From Kaistella flava (ex Peng et al. 2021) (GTDB lineage Bacteria; Bacteroidota; Bacteroidia; Flavobacteriales; Weeksellaceae): a stretch of DNA of 64,000 bases. Position numbers and translations under genes: made by a program. The DNA lies in NCBI RefSeq assembly GCF_015191005.1, contig NZ_CP040442.1, positions 806,001-870,000 of the forward strand, given 5' to 3'. The first letter of the stretch is position 1; each line of letters starts with the position of its first letter. Positions 57,162 to 64,000 of this stretch are shown piece by piece. The notes beneath the pieces are model-generated. The model searched no databases and was not told where the DNA came from. It saw only the letters and a program-made list of their open reading frames with translations.

Positions 57162-57680
57162 ATGAAACTGACTCGCATTATATTTCTTTGTTTGATTTCT
57201 ATACTTTTATTAAATTCTTGTAAAAATTTAATCCCAACCGCTTTCTGGGAAAATTTCGAGAGTAATTATATAGTTAAAAACATTAGTAATCAAGGTCCGT
57301 ATGGCGGACATAGAGCAATGTATTGGAAAGCAGAATCTAAAAAAACTTTTAAATCTGAAAATATTATAGCATTTGCTAAAGAAAATGGATGGACTTTAAC
57401 AGGAACTGAAAAGTTTAATACAGAAAATATGAAAGATTGGGTAGAAAATGGAAAATCTATTTTTCCTCTGACTTCACAAGGTTTTAACCCCAAATTAATG
57501 GAGGACAATATATCCGAAGATTTTCCTAGATGGATAAACTCAAACATTACAATTTATAAATTCAAAACAAATTTTGTAACTATCGAACCAGGAACCGACA
57601 ACTCAATTGAAGAGAATGGCTTTGTAATAATAAATAATGATGAAAATGAAATGAGTGTTTATAATTTATGGGGAGAATAA
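57162..57680 (+). CDS. Cassette 11: lipoprotein
   Basis: 172 residues. Lipoprotein signal (SILLLNSC). The mature part has an aromatic/glycine motif QGPYGGHRAMYWKAES and alternating strands. No family recognised. Cassette ends match GTTGTGCG / CGCACAAC. Leader of about 60 bases. Confidence 0.68.
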   Translation: MKLTRIIFLCLISILLLNSCKNLIPTAFWENFESNYIVKNISNQGPYGGHRAMYWKAESKKTFKSENIIAFAKENGWTLTGTEKFNTENMKDWVENGKSIFPLTSQGFNPKLMEDNISEDFPRWINSNITIYKFKTNFVTIEPGTDNSIEENGFVIINNDENEMSVYNLWGE

Positions 57681-57697
57681 TAAATAAAAAAAGCGAA

Positions 57698-57830
57698 CGC
57701 ACAACAGCGGTTTGCAAAAATGGCGAAATATGTGGTAAATTCACGTTTATCTTTCGCAAGAAATTTTATCTTAGCCGAAAATAATCGGTTACGAAGTTCG
57801 CCACTTCTGCAAGCCGCGAGACGTTAGCAG
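57698..57830 (+). repeat. attC-like site 11 (class GCGGTTTGCAAA)
   Basis: R'' CGCACAAC (57698-57705), left arm GCGGTTTGCAAAAATGGCGA, right arm TCGCCACTTCTGCAAGCCGC, R' GTTAGCAG (57823-57830). Lacks the AAGATTTT centre but keeps two A.C positions. Confidence 0.8.
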
Positions 57831-57845
57831 AAATTTAAAAAAATC

Positions 57846-58394
57846 GTGAAATATTTAAAATTTGTTTTAATACTATTTTTAATATCTTGTTTTGATAACA
57901 AACAAGATATTAAACTTGTCAAGGTTGCTTATTACGACAACAAATATCAGATTGAAATCGTTACAGATTTGAATGAAAAAAGAATTTATTTTTATAATAC
58001 AAAAAATTACGATCCTACTCCATATCCTCCTCCAACTATGGAAACATTTAGTTCCGAATTTGGATTTGAAAATTATAAAAAAGAAAGTGCAGAATACGAT
58101 AATCAAAATTATATATCTCCTTTTAGTGCAAAATTAACAGAAATTGAAATCACTGACATTAAAAATAGGTCAAAAGTTATGATGAATCAAAAGTCTGAAG
58201 TATCAGAATTTAATGCCTTTCACACGAATGTTCTAATATTTGACTCAAATGGTAAATTTAAAAACTTAAATTTTGATCAGGTAATTAGTAAATTTAATAA
58301 AAATTATTTGTCTAATATTTTGAATATTGCAAAAAGTAAAACTAATAATAATGCAAACTTGAAAATTCTAAATGAACTTACAGAAGAATTATAA
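57846..58394 (+). CDS. Cassette 12: lipoprotein, GTG start
   Basis: 182 residues starting with GTG (57846), which opens a lipoprotein signal (LILFLISC). Mature part with NYDPTPYPPPTMETF, strongly polar and Asn-rich. No family recognised. Cassette ends match GTTAGCAG / CTGCTAAC, the same pair as cassette 1. Confidence 0.65.
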   Translation: MKYLKFVLILFLISCFDNKQDIKLVKVAYYDNKYQIEIVTDLNEKRIYFYNTKNYDPTPYPPPTMETFSSEFGFENYKKESAEYDNQNYISPFSAKLTEIEITDIKNRSKVMMNQKSEVSEFNAFHTNVLIFDSNGKFKNLNFDQVISKFNKNYLSNILNIAKSKTNNNANLKILNELTEEL

Positions 58395-58401
58395 AAAACT
58401 T

Positions 58402-58534
58402 CTGCTAACATCGTATTGGCAATAGTGCGGAAGAATCGCAAGTTTAACGATTTTAGATGTTCCGACGATTAATTTATAAAACAAAAAGGCGGTATTTTTA
58501 GCCGCACCATCGCCAATACGCAAAACGTTAGCTA
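58402..58534 (+). repeat. attC-like site 12 (class CGTATTGGC)
   Basis: R'' CTGCTAAC (58402-58409), arms CGTATTGGCAATAGTGCGG / CCGCACCATCGCCAATACG, R' GTTAGCTA (58527-58534), followed by CAATCCC, resembling the IS110 insertion context. Confidence 0.85.
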
Positions 58535-58556
58535 CAATCCCATTAAAAAAATTACT

Positions 58557-59396
58557 ATGGACGATTTTGACAAAATTATTAAAAAACTTGATGAAGTTTA
58601 TCTATACTCTGGTATTGCTGGTTTAGTGTTTTTTTTACTATTAGCAATAATATTAACAGGATTTTGGATCTATTTTAAAAGTTCTATCGAAAAATCTGCG
58701 CAATATGAATTTGATGCTCAATTAACCAAACTTCAAGGAGAAATACAAAAAACATTAAACGAAAAGTCAAATGAGCAACAAGCATTATATAGTGAAAAAT
58801 TAGCGTTATATCAACTGGACTTAAATAAAGAACTATCAAAAATATCTTCAGATTTAGATTTTGAAAAAAATCAAAAAATTGAAATAAAGAATGAAGAAAG
58901 AAAATCAATTATAGAATTTTTAGGATTATACAGCGACTTAGTTTATGGTGCATTAGATATTAAAATTCTCGATTATGGTTACAATAATTATGAAGAGATT
59001 AAAACAAGATTAAAGGAAATTGATAGAAAATATAGTGCATTAAATGTAATTCAAAATAATTTGAAATTTTGGTCTGATAATCATGAATTAGTTATGGAAT
59101 CACATAAATTACAGATGGTTATATTAGATTACTCTCATTTTACACAAAGATTACTGGGAAAATTAGAATTTAATTTAAAGTGGGGGAAATCACTTAAAGA
59201 TACATTTGTGGAAAATTTTACAAAATCTTCTGATGTCACTGACTTTTTAAAGGAATTAGCAGAAGAAGAAAAAAAGATTAGAATGAAAAATGACGAACTC
59301 TATACGGAATATTGGAAAGAGCGAAAACCTTATTTTGATAACTTTCTGAATGCTAATAATGATTTTATAAAACTTGCAAAAACATACATATCTTAA
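58557..59396 (+). CDS. Cassette 13: membrane-anchored coiled-coil protein
   Basis: 279 residues. One transmembrane helix (about residues 19-41: GLVFFLLLAIILTGFW) with a short N-terminal tail, then a long heptad-like charged region (TKLQGEIQKTLNEKSNEQQ, LDLNKELSKISSDLDFEKN) and a helical C-terminal domain. No family recognised. A membrane-anchored coiled coil on a mobile cassette could be a stress or phage-defence sensor, but nothing proves it. Cassette ends match over six bases, GTTAGC / GCTAAC. Confidence 0.7.
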   Translation: MDDFDKIIKKLDEVYLYSGIAGLVFFLLLAIILTGFWIYFKSSIEKSAQYEFDAQLTKLQGEIQKTLNEKSNEQQALYSEKLALYQLDLNKELSKISSDLDFEKNQKIEIKNEERKSIIEFLGLYSDLVYGALDIKILDYGYNNYEEIKTRLKEIDRKYSALNVIQNNLKFWSDNHELVMESHKLQMVILDYSHFTQRLLGKLEFNLKWGKSLKDTFVENFTKSSDVTDFLKELAEEEKKIRMKNDELYTEYWKERKPYFDNFLNANNDFIKLAKTYIS

Positions 59397-59409
59397 CATT
59401 GGCACTATC

Positions 59410-59538
59410 GCTAACAAGGTATTTATACAAGCGGGTAGGAAGTTTTCAGTTGAAGATTTTAGCCATTAATTAAGATTTTAGCAAGTAGAAAGTTTACGTG
59501 TTCTTATCCCGCCTGCATAAATACCCAACCGTTACCTG
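59410..59538 (+). repeat. attC-like site 13 (class GGTATTTAT)
   Basis: R'' GCTAAC (59410-59415), left arm GGTATTTATACAAGCGGG, right arm CCCGCCTGCATAAATACC, R' GTTACCTG (59531-59538). Two A.C positions. Confidence 0.82.
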
Positions 59539-59567
59539 CTATTTTTAAAACTTTGCCTCAAAATAAA

Positions 59568-60155
59568 ATGAACCGATATCAATATAAAGATTTGACAATT
59601 GAGGTGCTTAATGAACCGACATATAAGTTCAGTTCATCAGACAATAATTACAATTATTTAAAACATTATTTTGGAGATGGCGCAAGCGAATATCCAACTT
59701 CCAAACATGGAATAAAAATCTATCAAGACGAACAAATTATTAATAGTTGTATTATAATTGGTTCAGGAGGAGCAACAGGTATCTCTAAAAACTCTTCGCT
59801 TCTTGACAATGACAAATTACTACTATGTTGTTGCGATAGCATATTTTGTTTAACACTTCCAGACCTTGAATTAAATTGGAAAATACAAGCAGACCAATCA
59901 ACTTGTTTTCAAATTTTCAAAAATCAAGAAGACTACATAATACATGGAGAAATTCAAGTAACAAAACTTGACAAAAACGGAAATATAAAATGGGAATTTG
60001 GTGGTTCTGACATTTTTGTATCGATAGACAATGACGAAGATTTTAAAATTGAAAATGATGGAATTTTACTAACAGACTTTGCAAAAACAAAATATAAAAT
60101 TGACTTTGACGGAAAATTATTAGAAACTTACAACAATAAAAAAAACATCAGGTAA
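59568..60155 (+). CDS. Cassette 14: beta-rich hypothetical protein
   Basis: 195 residues from the ATG at 59568; an upstream TTG (59553) is possible. No signal peptide. Repeated short strands with IIGSGGATGISKN, LLCCCDSIFCLTLPDLEL and KWEFGGSDIF suggest a propeller-like or PQQ-like blade series. Function unknown. Its C-terminus overlaps the R'' box. Cassette ends match GTTACCTG / CAGGTAAC. Confidence 0.65.
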   Translation: MNRYQYKDLTIEVLNEPTYKFSSSDNNYNYLKHYFGDGASEYPTSKHGIKIYQDEQIINSCIIIGSGGATGISKNSSLLDNDKLLLCCCDSIFCLTLPDLELNWKIQADQSTCFQIFKNQEDYIIHGEIQVTKLDKNGNIKWEFGGSDIFVSIDNDEDFKIENDGILLTDFAKTKYKIDFDGKLLETYNNKKNIR

Positions 60156-60160
60156 CACGG
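60149..60160 (+). repeat. attC-like site 14, left fragment
   Basis: R'' CAGGTAAC (60149-60156) and the first bases of the left arm, cut by the IS1182-type element. Its right part is at 61929-62054. Confidence 0.85.
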
Positions 60161-60210
60161 GTAGCCGTTGCACAACCCTTCAATTTTTCAGTTATTTCAA
60201 AAACAAGATA

Positions 60211-60257
60211 AAAACCAACCTCTTTTAAAGCGATTTAAGAGAGGTTGGTTTTTTTGG
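60211..60257. terminator. Terminator inside the IS1182-type element
   Basis: AACCAACCTCT pairs with AGAGGTTGGTT (about 60212-60250), with T run, ending the transposase transcript and possibly plus-strand read-through. Confidence 0.7.
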
Positions 60258-60287
60258 CAAAGAGAATGTTTTGATTTTTGGAGTGGT

Positions 60288-61826
60288 TTAATTCCTGGCG
60301 ATATAACTCGTATTTTGAATTCTGAAAAATTGCCAGAACTTTCCTTGAGGAAGGTTCATTATTGCAACATTTCGATGGACTTTTTTGGTAATGAATTTTA
60401 GGTATTTCTTCAGATTGTAAGTGAGAGCAGCCATCAAAACATGTTTGTTGGCGTTTTTTATTCCTCTAGTATTCACCCGTTTCATATTGTGGTAATTAAT
60501 CAACGTACCCAAAACTGGCTCTACGCGGGAACTTCTGCGTTTAGTGAGAAAACGAGTGTAATTTGGATCGCGGTTGAGTTTTTCGTGCATTTCATCGTAG
60601 AGCGGTTTGTGGATCGTAGTATCGATCTTTTTAAACTTGGTTGTTTTGCCACAGCATTCTGCTCGGAGCGGACAATCTTTACAATCGCTCTCGCTGCTGC
60701 GATAGTGGTTGGAAGAATAACCTTTGGGATCTGTCTTGATTTTTTTAAAGAGAAGTAAAGCGTTATAACCACCTTCTTTTACACATTCATACCGATTCTC
60801 TTCTTTGTTGAAGACAAAGCCTTCCCGAAATGGTTTGTATTGACCGAAGTTCGGAATGTAGGCATTAATACCTTTCTCTTTGCAATACTTTAAAGCCTCG
60901 CCACTGCTATAACCCGCATCGGCTAAAACTTCATCAAGCGCAATGTGATTTTGTTTGCAGTTTTCTAAAGTCTGATTCATAATCTCGGGAAAAATAACAG
61001 AATCTTTACTTCCCGATGTACTGGCACAAGCACCGGTTATAACATGAAAAGCATCATCCACAGCCAGTTGTCCAGAATAATTTAACTGTCGGGCTTTACC
61101 TGGTTTTACAGAAATCTTTGCATCAGGATCGGTGGGACTGTAATGGGTGTGATTGCTCAAGTATTTTGGCCGAATTGCATTGCCATCTTCATCTTTTCTG
61201 TCACTTTTATTAGTGCCCGGCATTCCTTCATACTCTTTTTTTTTCCAGTCATGGTGCTGGTCTACCATTTTCTTTCTGGTCGAAGTTGTTTTAAATTCAC
61301 TGTTATCTTCCAGTTCATTTACAAAGGCTGAAGCATCTTCCAAAACTTCTTTTTCGATTAAAGAATCCATACTCGCATTGGCTTTAATGAAAGCTGAATC
61401 TACCGCCATTCTTTTGCCACGAACCATTCCTTTCCCTACACACAAACTCAAAACTTTACGGAATAATTCTAAGAAAAGTTCTTCCCCGAAAAGAGATCTT
61501 GTTCGGGAAATAGTGGAGTGAAATGGTAAACTTTCATTAATGTCATATCCTAAGAAAAGACGGATATCCAGACAATTGCTGCAAAAGCGTATTAAGCCTC
61601 TATCACTGTTAATATTATTGAGATAACCTACCATCAGAATTTTGAAGAATACGACCGGATCGATGCTCTCTTGGCCACATTTGCCGTAATAGTTTGCGGT
61701 AGCTTTATAAAGAAAATCGAGTGACAGATTTTCATTTACTTTTCGGTAGAAATTATCTTTGGGAACCATCTCATCCAGGCTTTGATGGTAAAAGAGTTGC
61801 GGCGTAATTATTTTCTTTCCTTGCAT
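60288..61826 (-). CDS. IS1182 family transposase
   Basis: 512 residues, apparently intact. The N-terminal DUF772-like part (LFYHQSLDEMVPKDNFYRKVN, VVFFKILMVGYLNNI), the DDE region with AVDSAFIKANAS and DAGYSSGEALKYC, a cysteine cluster (CKDCPLRAECCGK), and EPVLGTLINYHNMKRVNTRG at the C-terminus match IS1182 enzymes. Cuts and joins the element. Only non-plus-strand gene in the array. Confidence 0.93.
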   Translation of the reverse strand: MQGKKIITPQLFYHQSLDEMVPKDNFYRKVNENLSLDFLYKATANYYGKCGQESIDPVVFFKILMVGYLNNINSDRGLIRFCSNCLDIRLFLGYDINESLPFHSTISRTRSLFGEELFLELFRKVLSLCVGKGMVRGKRMAVDSAFIKANASMDSLIEKEVLEDASAFVNELEDNSEFKTTSTRKKMVDQHHDWKKKEYEGMPGTNKSDRKDEDGNAIRPKYLSNHTHYSPTDPDAKISVKPGKARQLNYSGQLAVDDAFHVITGACASTSGSKDSVIFPEIMNQTLENCKQNHIALDEVLADAGYSSGEALKYCKEKGINAYIPNFGQYKPFREGFVFNKEENRYECVKEGGYNALLLFKKIKTDPKGYSSNHYRSSESDCKDCPLRAECCGKTTKFKKIDTTIHKPLYDEMHEKLNRDPNYTRFLTKRRSSRVEPVLGTLINYHNMKRVNTRGIKNANKHVLMAALTYNLKKYLKFITKKVHRNVAIMNLPQGKFWQFFRIQNTSYIARN

Positions 61827-61928
61827 GCACTAATTTACAAATAATATGCTAACTGTCAAATAGTTATCATGTTTTATTTCTGAATATTTGCAAAATTTAT
61901 TTTTAGTATTTTTGGTTGTGCAACAAGC

Positions 61929-62054
61929 ACACGGTATTTCTGCAAGCGGGAAGGAAGTTTTTAATCGAAGATTTTTGCGATTAAATAAGTTTTTTGCTAA
62001 TAGAAAGTTTTCGTATTTTTATCCCGCCTGCAGAAATACCCAAACGTTAGTGGC
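61929..62054 (+). repeat. attC-like site 14, right fragment (class GGTATTTCTGC)
   Basis: After the duplicated ACACGG: left arm remainder TATTTCTGCAAGCGGG, right arm CCCGCCTGCAGAAATACC, R' GTTAGTGGC (62046-62054). Confidence 0.85.
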
Positions 62055-62086
62055 AAGCTAAAAAACCGAGACTAAACCCATAATTA

Positions 62087-62629
62087 ATGAAGAGAACTTA
62101 TCTTATATTTTTCTTACTTTTATTTTATTCTAGTAGTTTATTTGGACAGAATAATATACTAAATGATTCTATTTCTGAAAAAGGAAAACTAGTTCAGCAA
62201 ATTTCTAAAAATTCTATTTCAGCTATTAAAATTCGAAATATAAAGAAATCAACAGAATACGTTGGTTATAAATTATGTGAACATCAATATTTAGAAATTC
62301 TAAAATTGGAAAATCAGATTACTGAAAGTGAAATTGAACAACTTATAGATTCCGAAAACGGAACCTTAAAATGTGTAGGATTTATTCTTTTCGCTAAGAA
62401 AAATAATAATAAAAGTTCAGTTCTTCAAAAGATGAATTATTTACTAAAACAAAAATATTATCTTATGACTAATAGTTGCTCTGATGCAATTTCAACAACA
62501 AGTCTTCCTAAATATTGCTTCGACTTAATTAATTCTAGAAATTTTTTCTTCAAGCCAAATTTTAAATTAAAAAAGAAAGAGAAAAAGGAATGGAACATAA
62601 AAATGATGGTTTACGAAATGAAAAAATAG
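62087..62629 (+). CDS. Cassette 15: secreted hypothetical protein
   Basis: 180 residues with a signal peptide (LIFFLLLFYSSSLFGQ). Mature part helical with single Cys residues (YKLCEHQYLEILKLENQ, LKCVGFILFAKK) and a strongly basic tail (KLKKKEKKEW). No family recognised. Cassette ends match over nine bases, GTTAGTGGC / GCCACTAAC. Confidence 0.65.
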   Translation: MKRTYLIFFLLLFYSSSLFGQNNILNDSISEKGKLVQQISKNSISAIKIRNIKKSTEYVGYKLCEHQYLEILKLENQITESEIEQLIDSENGTLKCVGFILFAKKNNNKSSVLQKMNYLLKQKYYLMTNSCSDAISTTSLPKYCFDLINSRNFFFKPNFKLKKKEKKEWNIKMMVYEMKK

Positions 62630-62632
62630 CCA

Positions 62633-62769
62633 GCCACTAACAGCGGTTTTGCAATAGTGCGGGATTTTCGCTAGGTTTAAAGATTTTAGATATTCCGAAG
62701 ATTAGTTTATAATTGAAAGATTTTGCATATTTATCCGCACCATCGCAAAGCCGCAAAACGTTAGCGGTC
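62633..62769 (+). repeat. attC-like site 15 (class GCGGTTTTGC)
   Basis: R'' GCCACTAAC (62633-62641), left arm GCGGTTTTGCAATAGTGCGG, right arm CCGCACCATCGCAAAGCCGC, R' GTTAGCGGT (62760-62768). Near twin of site 7. Confidence 0.85.
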
Positions 62770-62809
62770 AGACTAAAAGACGACACCGAATAAAAAACAG
62801 AAACTGAAA

Positions 62810-63526
62810 ATGGGATTTTTTGACTTCTTAAAGAATAAACCAGAATTGACTGACGAAAAATCAAATAACCAAAATTTGACAAATAATTTGGAACTCAAAA
62901 CTCATTTGGAAAGCATACAGAATGAAATTTTTCTGTTTTTGAAGCCGTTAGGATTTAAGAAAAAAGGACGGGCATTTAACAGACAAACGGAAGACGGAAT
63001 TTATCAAGTAATTAATATTCAGAGTGGCAGATACGAATTTGACGATAAGTATGTAATTCCAGGATTTAGGGAAAATTTATATGGCAACTTTACAGTGAAT
63101 TTAGGAGTTATGGTTAGAGAGATTTATGAACTTGATAGCCATAACAAACCGAAAAACATCTACCAAGATTACGATTGCCAAATTAGAGAACGACTGCCTC
63201 ATTTGACTATTAAACAAGACCATTGGTGGAGTATTTCAGACGATAATAATAAAACAGCGAAAGAAGTTATTAACGGACTAAGTTCACACGGACTTGATTG
63301 GCTTGACAACTTTGAAAATCGAGATAAGATCTGCAGAAACTTAGGAAATTTGGAAGGTGATTCACCGAGAGCAAAATTGAACGTTGCTTTAATTGAATTT
63401 CACCGAGACAAATCAAAAGCAGAAAAACTATTTCAAGACTACTACAACAAAATTAAAATAAAGAACGGACATAAAGAATATGTAAAAGGACTTGCCGACA
63501 GACTTGGAGTAATATTGAAAGATTGA
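62810..63526 (+). CDS. Cassette 16: DUF4304 domain protein
   Basis: 238 residues, no signal peptide. A short GFFDFLKNKPE lead, then the DUF4304 domain: FLKPLGFKKKGRAFNRQTED, YQVINIQSGRY, FTVNLGVMV, HLTIKQDHWWSI. DUF4304 proteins are of unknown function and are frequently found near mobile or polymorphic-toxin loci. Cassette ends match over nine bases, GTTAGCGGT / ACCGCTAAC. Confidence 0.82.
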   Translation: MGFFDFLKNKPELTDEKSNNQNLTNNLELKTHLESIQNEIFLFLKPLGFKKKGRAFNRQTEDGIYQVINIQSGRYEFDDKYVIPGFRENLYGNFTVNLGVMVREIYELDSHNKPKNIYQDYDCQIRERLPHLTIKQDHWWSISDDNNKTAKEVINGLSSHGLDWLDNFENRDKICRNLGNLEGDSPRAKLNVALIEFHRDKSKAEKLFQDYYNKIKIKNGHKEYVKGLADRLGVILKD

Positions 63527-63573
63527 CAATTAAATCTTTAAAACTAAATAAAACGACAAAGAAAGAAGCCCGA

Positions 63574-63709
63574 ACCGCTAACATCGTATTGGCAATAGGC
63601 GGGGTTTCGTCTTCGAAATAAATTTTTCGCTTAAAGGAAGTTTATTTCTTCGATTGAAGTTTATCACTAAAAAGCCCGCCCATCGCCAATACGCAAAACG
63701 TTACCTGCA
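63574..63709 (+). repeat. attC-like site 16 (class CGTATTGGC, variant)
   Basis: R'' ACCGCTAAC (63574-63582), left arm CGTATTGGCAATAGGCGGG, right arm CCCGCCCATCGCCAATACG, R' GTTACCTGCA (63700-63709). Stem changes at three positions relative to class CGTATTGGC are compensated on both arms. Confidence 0.85.
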
Positions 63710-64000
63710 ATGCACAAGATTATGTCCAAAAGAATAAAGAAAATTAAAAGAGATATTTGTCTAATAAAATATAGAAAACTTCCTTTGATTGAATATGAAA
63801 AAGATACAGATTCAGAAGTTTATTATTTTCCAAATTACAAATCTCAGTATTGGATTAAACTTGAAAAAAGTTCCTCAAAAACAATAACCGCAGAAACTAT
63901 AAAAATTTTAAAACTACTAGATTTTAAAAAATTTATATTTCTTAATGGTAAAAATAAATCATGGATTTCAAAGGAGACTCAAAACAGAAAAGATTATAAA
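63710..64000 (+). CDS. Cassette 17: hypothetical protein, 3' end outside window
   Basis: Open frame from ATG 63710 (or 63722) to the window edge, at least 97 residues. Basic N-terminus (MSKRIKKIKRDICLIKYRKL), then SEVYYFPNYKSQYWIKLEKS and a Lys-rich stretch. No signal peptide, no family recognised. The start lies next to the R' box of attC 16, so the array continues beyond the window. Confidence 0.6.
   Translation, partial: MHKIMSKRIKKIKRDICLIKYRKLPLIEYEKDTDSEVYYFPNYKSQYWIKLEKSSSKTITAETIKILKLLDFKKFIFLNGKNKSWISKETQNRKDYK

Larger units (their letters stand above)
60161..61928. mobile_element. IS1182-type insertion sequence inside attC 14
   Basis: 1768 bp flanked by a 6-bp duplication ACACGG (60155-60160 and 61929-61934). 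Near-terminal inverted repeats GTTGCACAACC (60167-60177) and GGTTGTGCAAC (61914-61924). Joining the flanks with one ACACGG restores a perfect attC arm. The transposase is on the minus strand. Confidence 0.88.

Noticed and set aside
61143..61521. Plus-strand ORFs at 61143 and 61153
   Set aside because: Antisense shadows of the IS1182-type transposase.
45471..63709. CRISPR array
   Set aside because: Repeats are about 130 bp with variable sequence and are separated by whole genes, not short spacers; no cas genes are present.
45471..63709. Ordinary intergenic terminators instead of attC sites
   Set aside because: The stems lack T runs, have about 65-nt centres, and their outer boxes match cassette by cassette.
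1..64000. tRNA or rRNA genes
   Set aside because: No cloverleaf or rRNA-like sequence was recognised by eye on either strand; a dedicated scan could still find one.

Overview
The window looks like a chromosome segment of a low-GC Bacteroidota bacterium of the class Flavobacteriia, probably near Chryseobacterium/Kaistella (Weeksellaceae). This is inferred from protein families (GLPGLI, DUF5916, DUF6526, DUF2891, M28 and S9 secreted peptidases ending their signal peptides in Q/AQ), the absence of Shine-Dalgarno-type leaders, and promoters of the TAnnTTTG kind. No species can be named from sequence alone.

Bases 1-42,200 are ordinary core genome. They hold a copper P-type ATPase (cut by the left edge), a polyprenyl synthase, rlmN, queA, secreted S9/M1/M28 peptidases, a topoisomerase IB/Nei pair, exonuclease III, a Ca-type P-ATPase, a ferredoxin with its reductase, pheS, a HAM1/RdgB NTPase, prfC, an acyl-CoA dehydrogenase, an acyl-CoA ligase and a dihaem cytochrome c. 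Most units end in clear hairpin-plus-T terminators. Dispersed non-coding repeats fill several gaps. Three genes (four-helix-bundle protein, deoxyinosine glycosylase, cytochrome c) are each broken by a single missing base in an A run, which raises the question of homopolymer errors in the assembly.

Bases about 43,300-64,000 are an accessory region organised like an integron, and this is the main discovery. A tyrosine recombinase (43821-44864) with an N-terminal extra domain and no visible IntI-specific insertion lies directly upstream of a candidate attI (44930-45012). That site holds a Bacteroidota-type promoter (TTG-N21-TATATTTG) pointing into the array and several GTATCA/TGATAC elements. 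Then follow 16 attC-like sites of about 130-138 bp that delimit 16 complete gene cassettes and the start of a 17th cut by the window edge. Almost all cassettes hold one plus-strand gene, mostly small lipoproteins, secreted or membrane proteins of unknown function.

Three independent lines of sequence evidence support the integron reading. (1) In 15 of 16 cassettes the first 6-10 bases (GTTNNN...) are the exact reverse complement of the bases that open the attC at the end of the same cassette (...NNNAAC), as expected if each cassette was once a circle. (2) The attC arms fall into at least five sequence classes that keep the same architecture. (3) In nearly every site the left arm has A where the partner base is C, so the top strand has A.C mismatches while the bottom strand has T.G wobbles, a strand bias like that of canonical attC folding.

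The array is decorated by two near-identical IS110-family elements, both inserted immediately after an attC R' box and carrying attC-like sequence at their ends, and by one IS1182-type element inserted inside an attC with a 6-bp duplication. One cassette has mismatched ends next to an IS110 copy, suggesting an IS-linked deletion.
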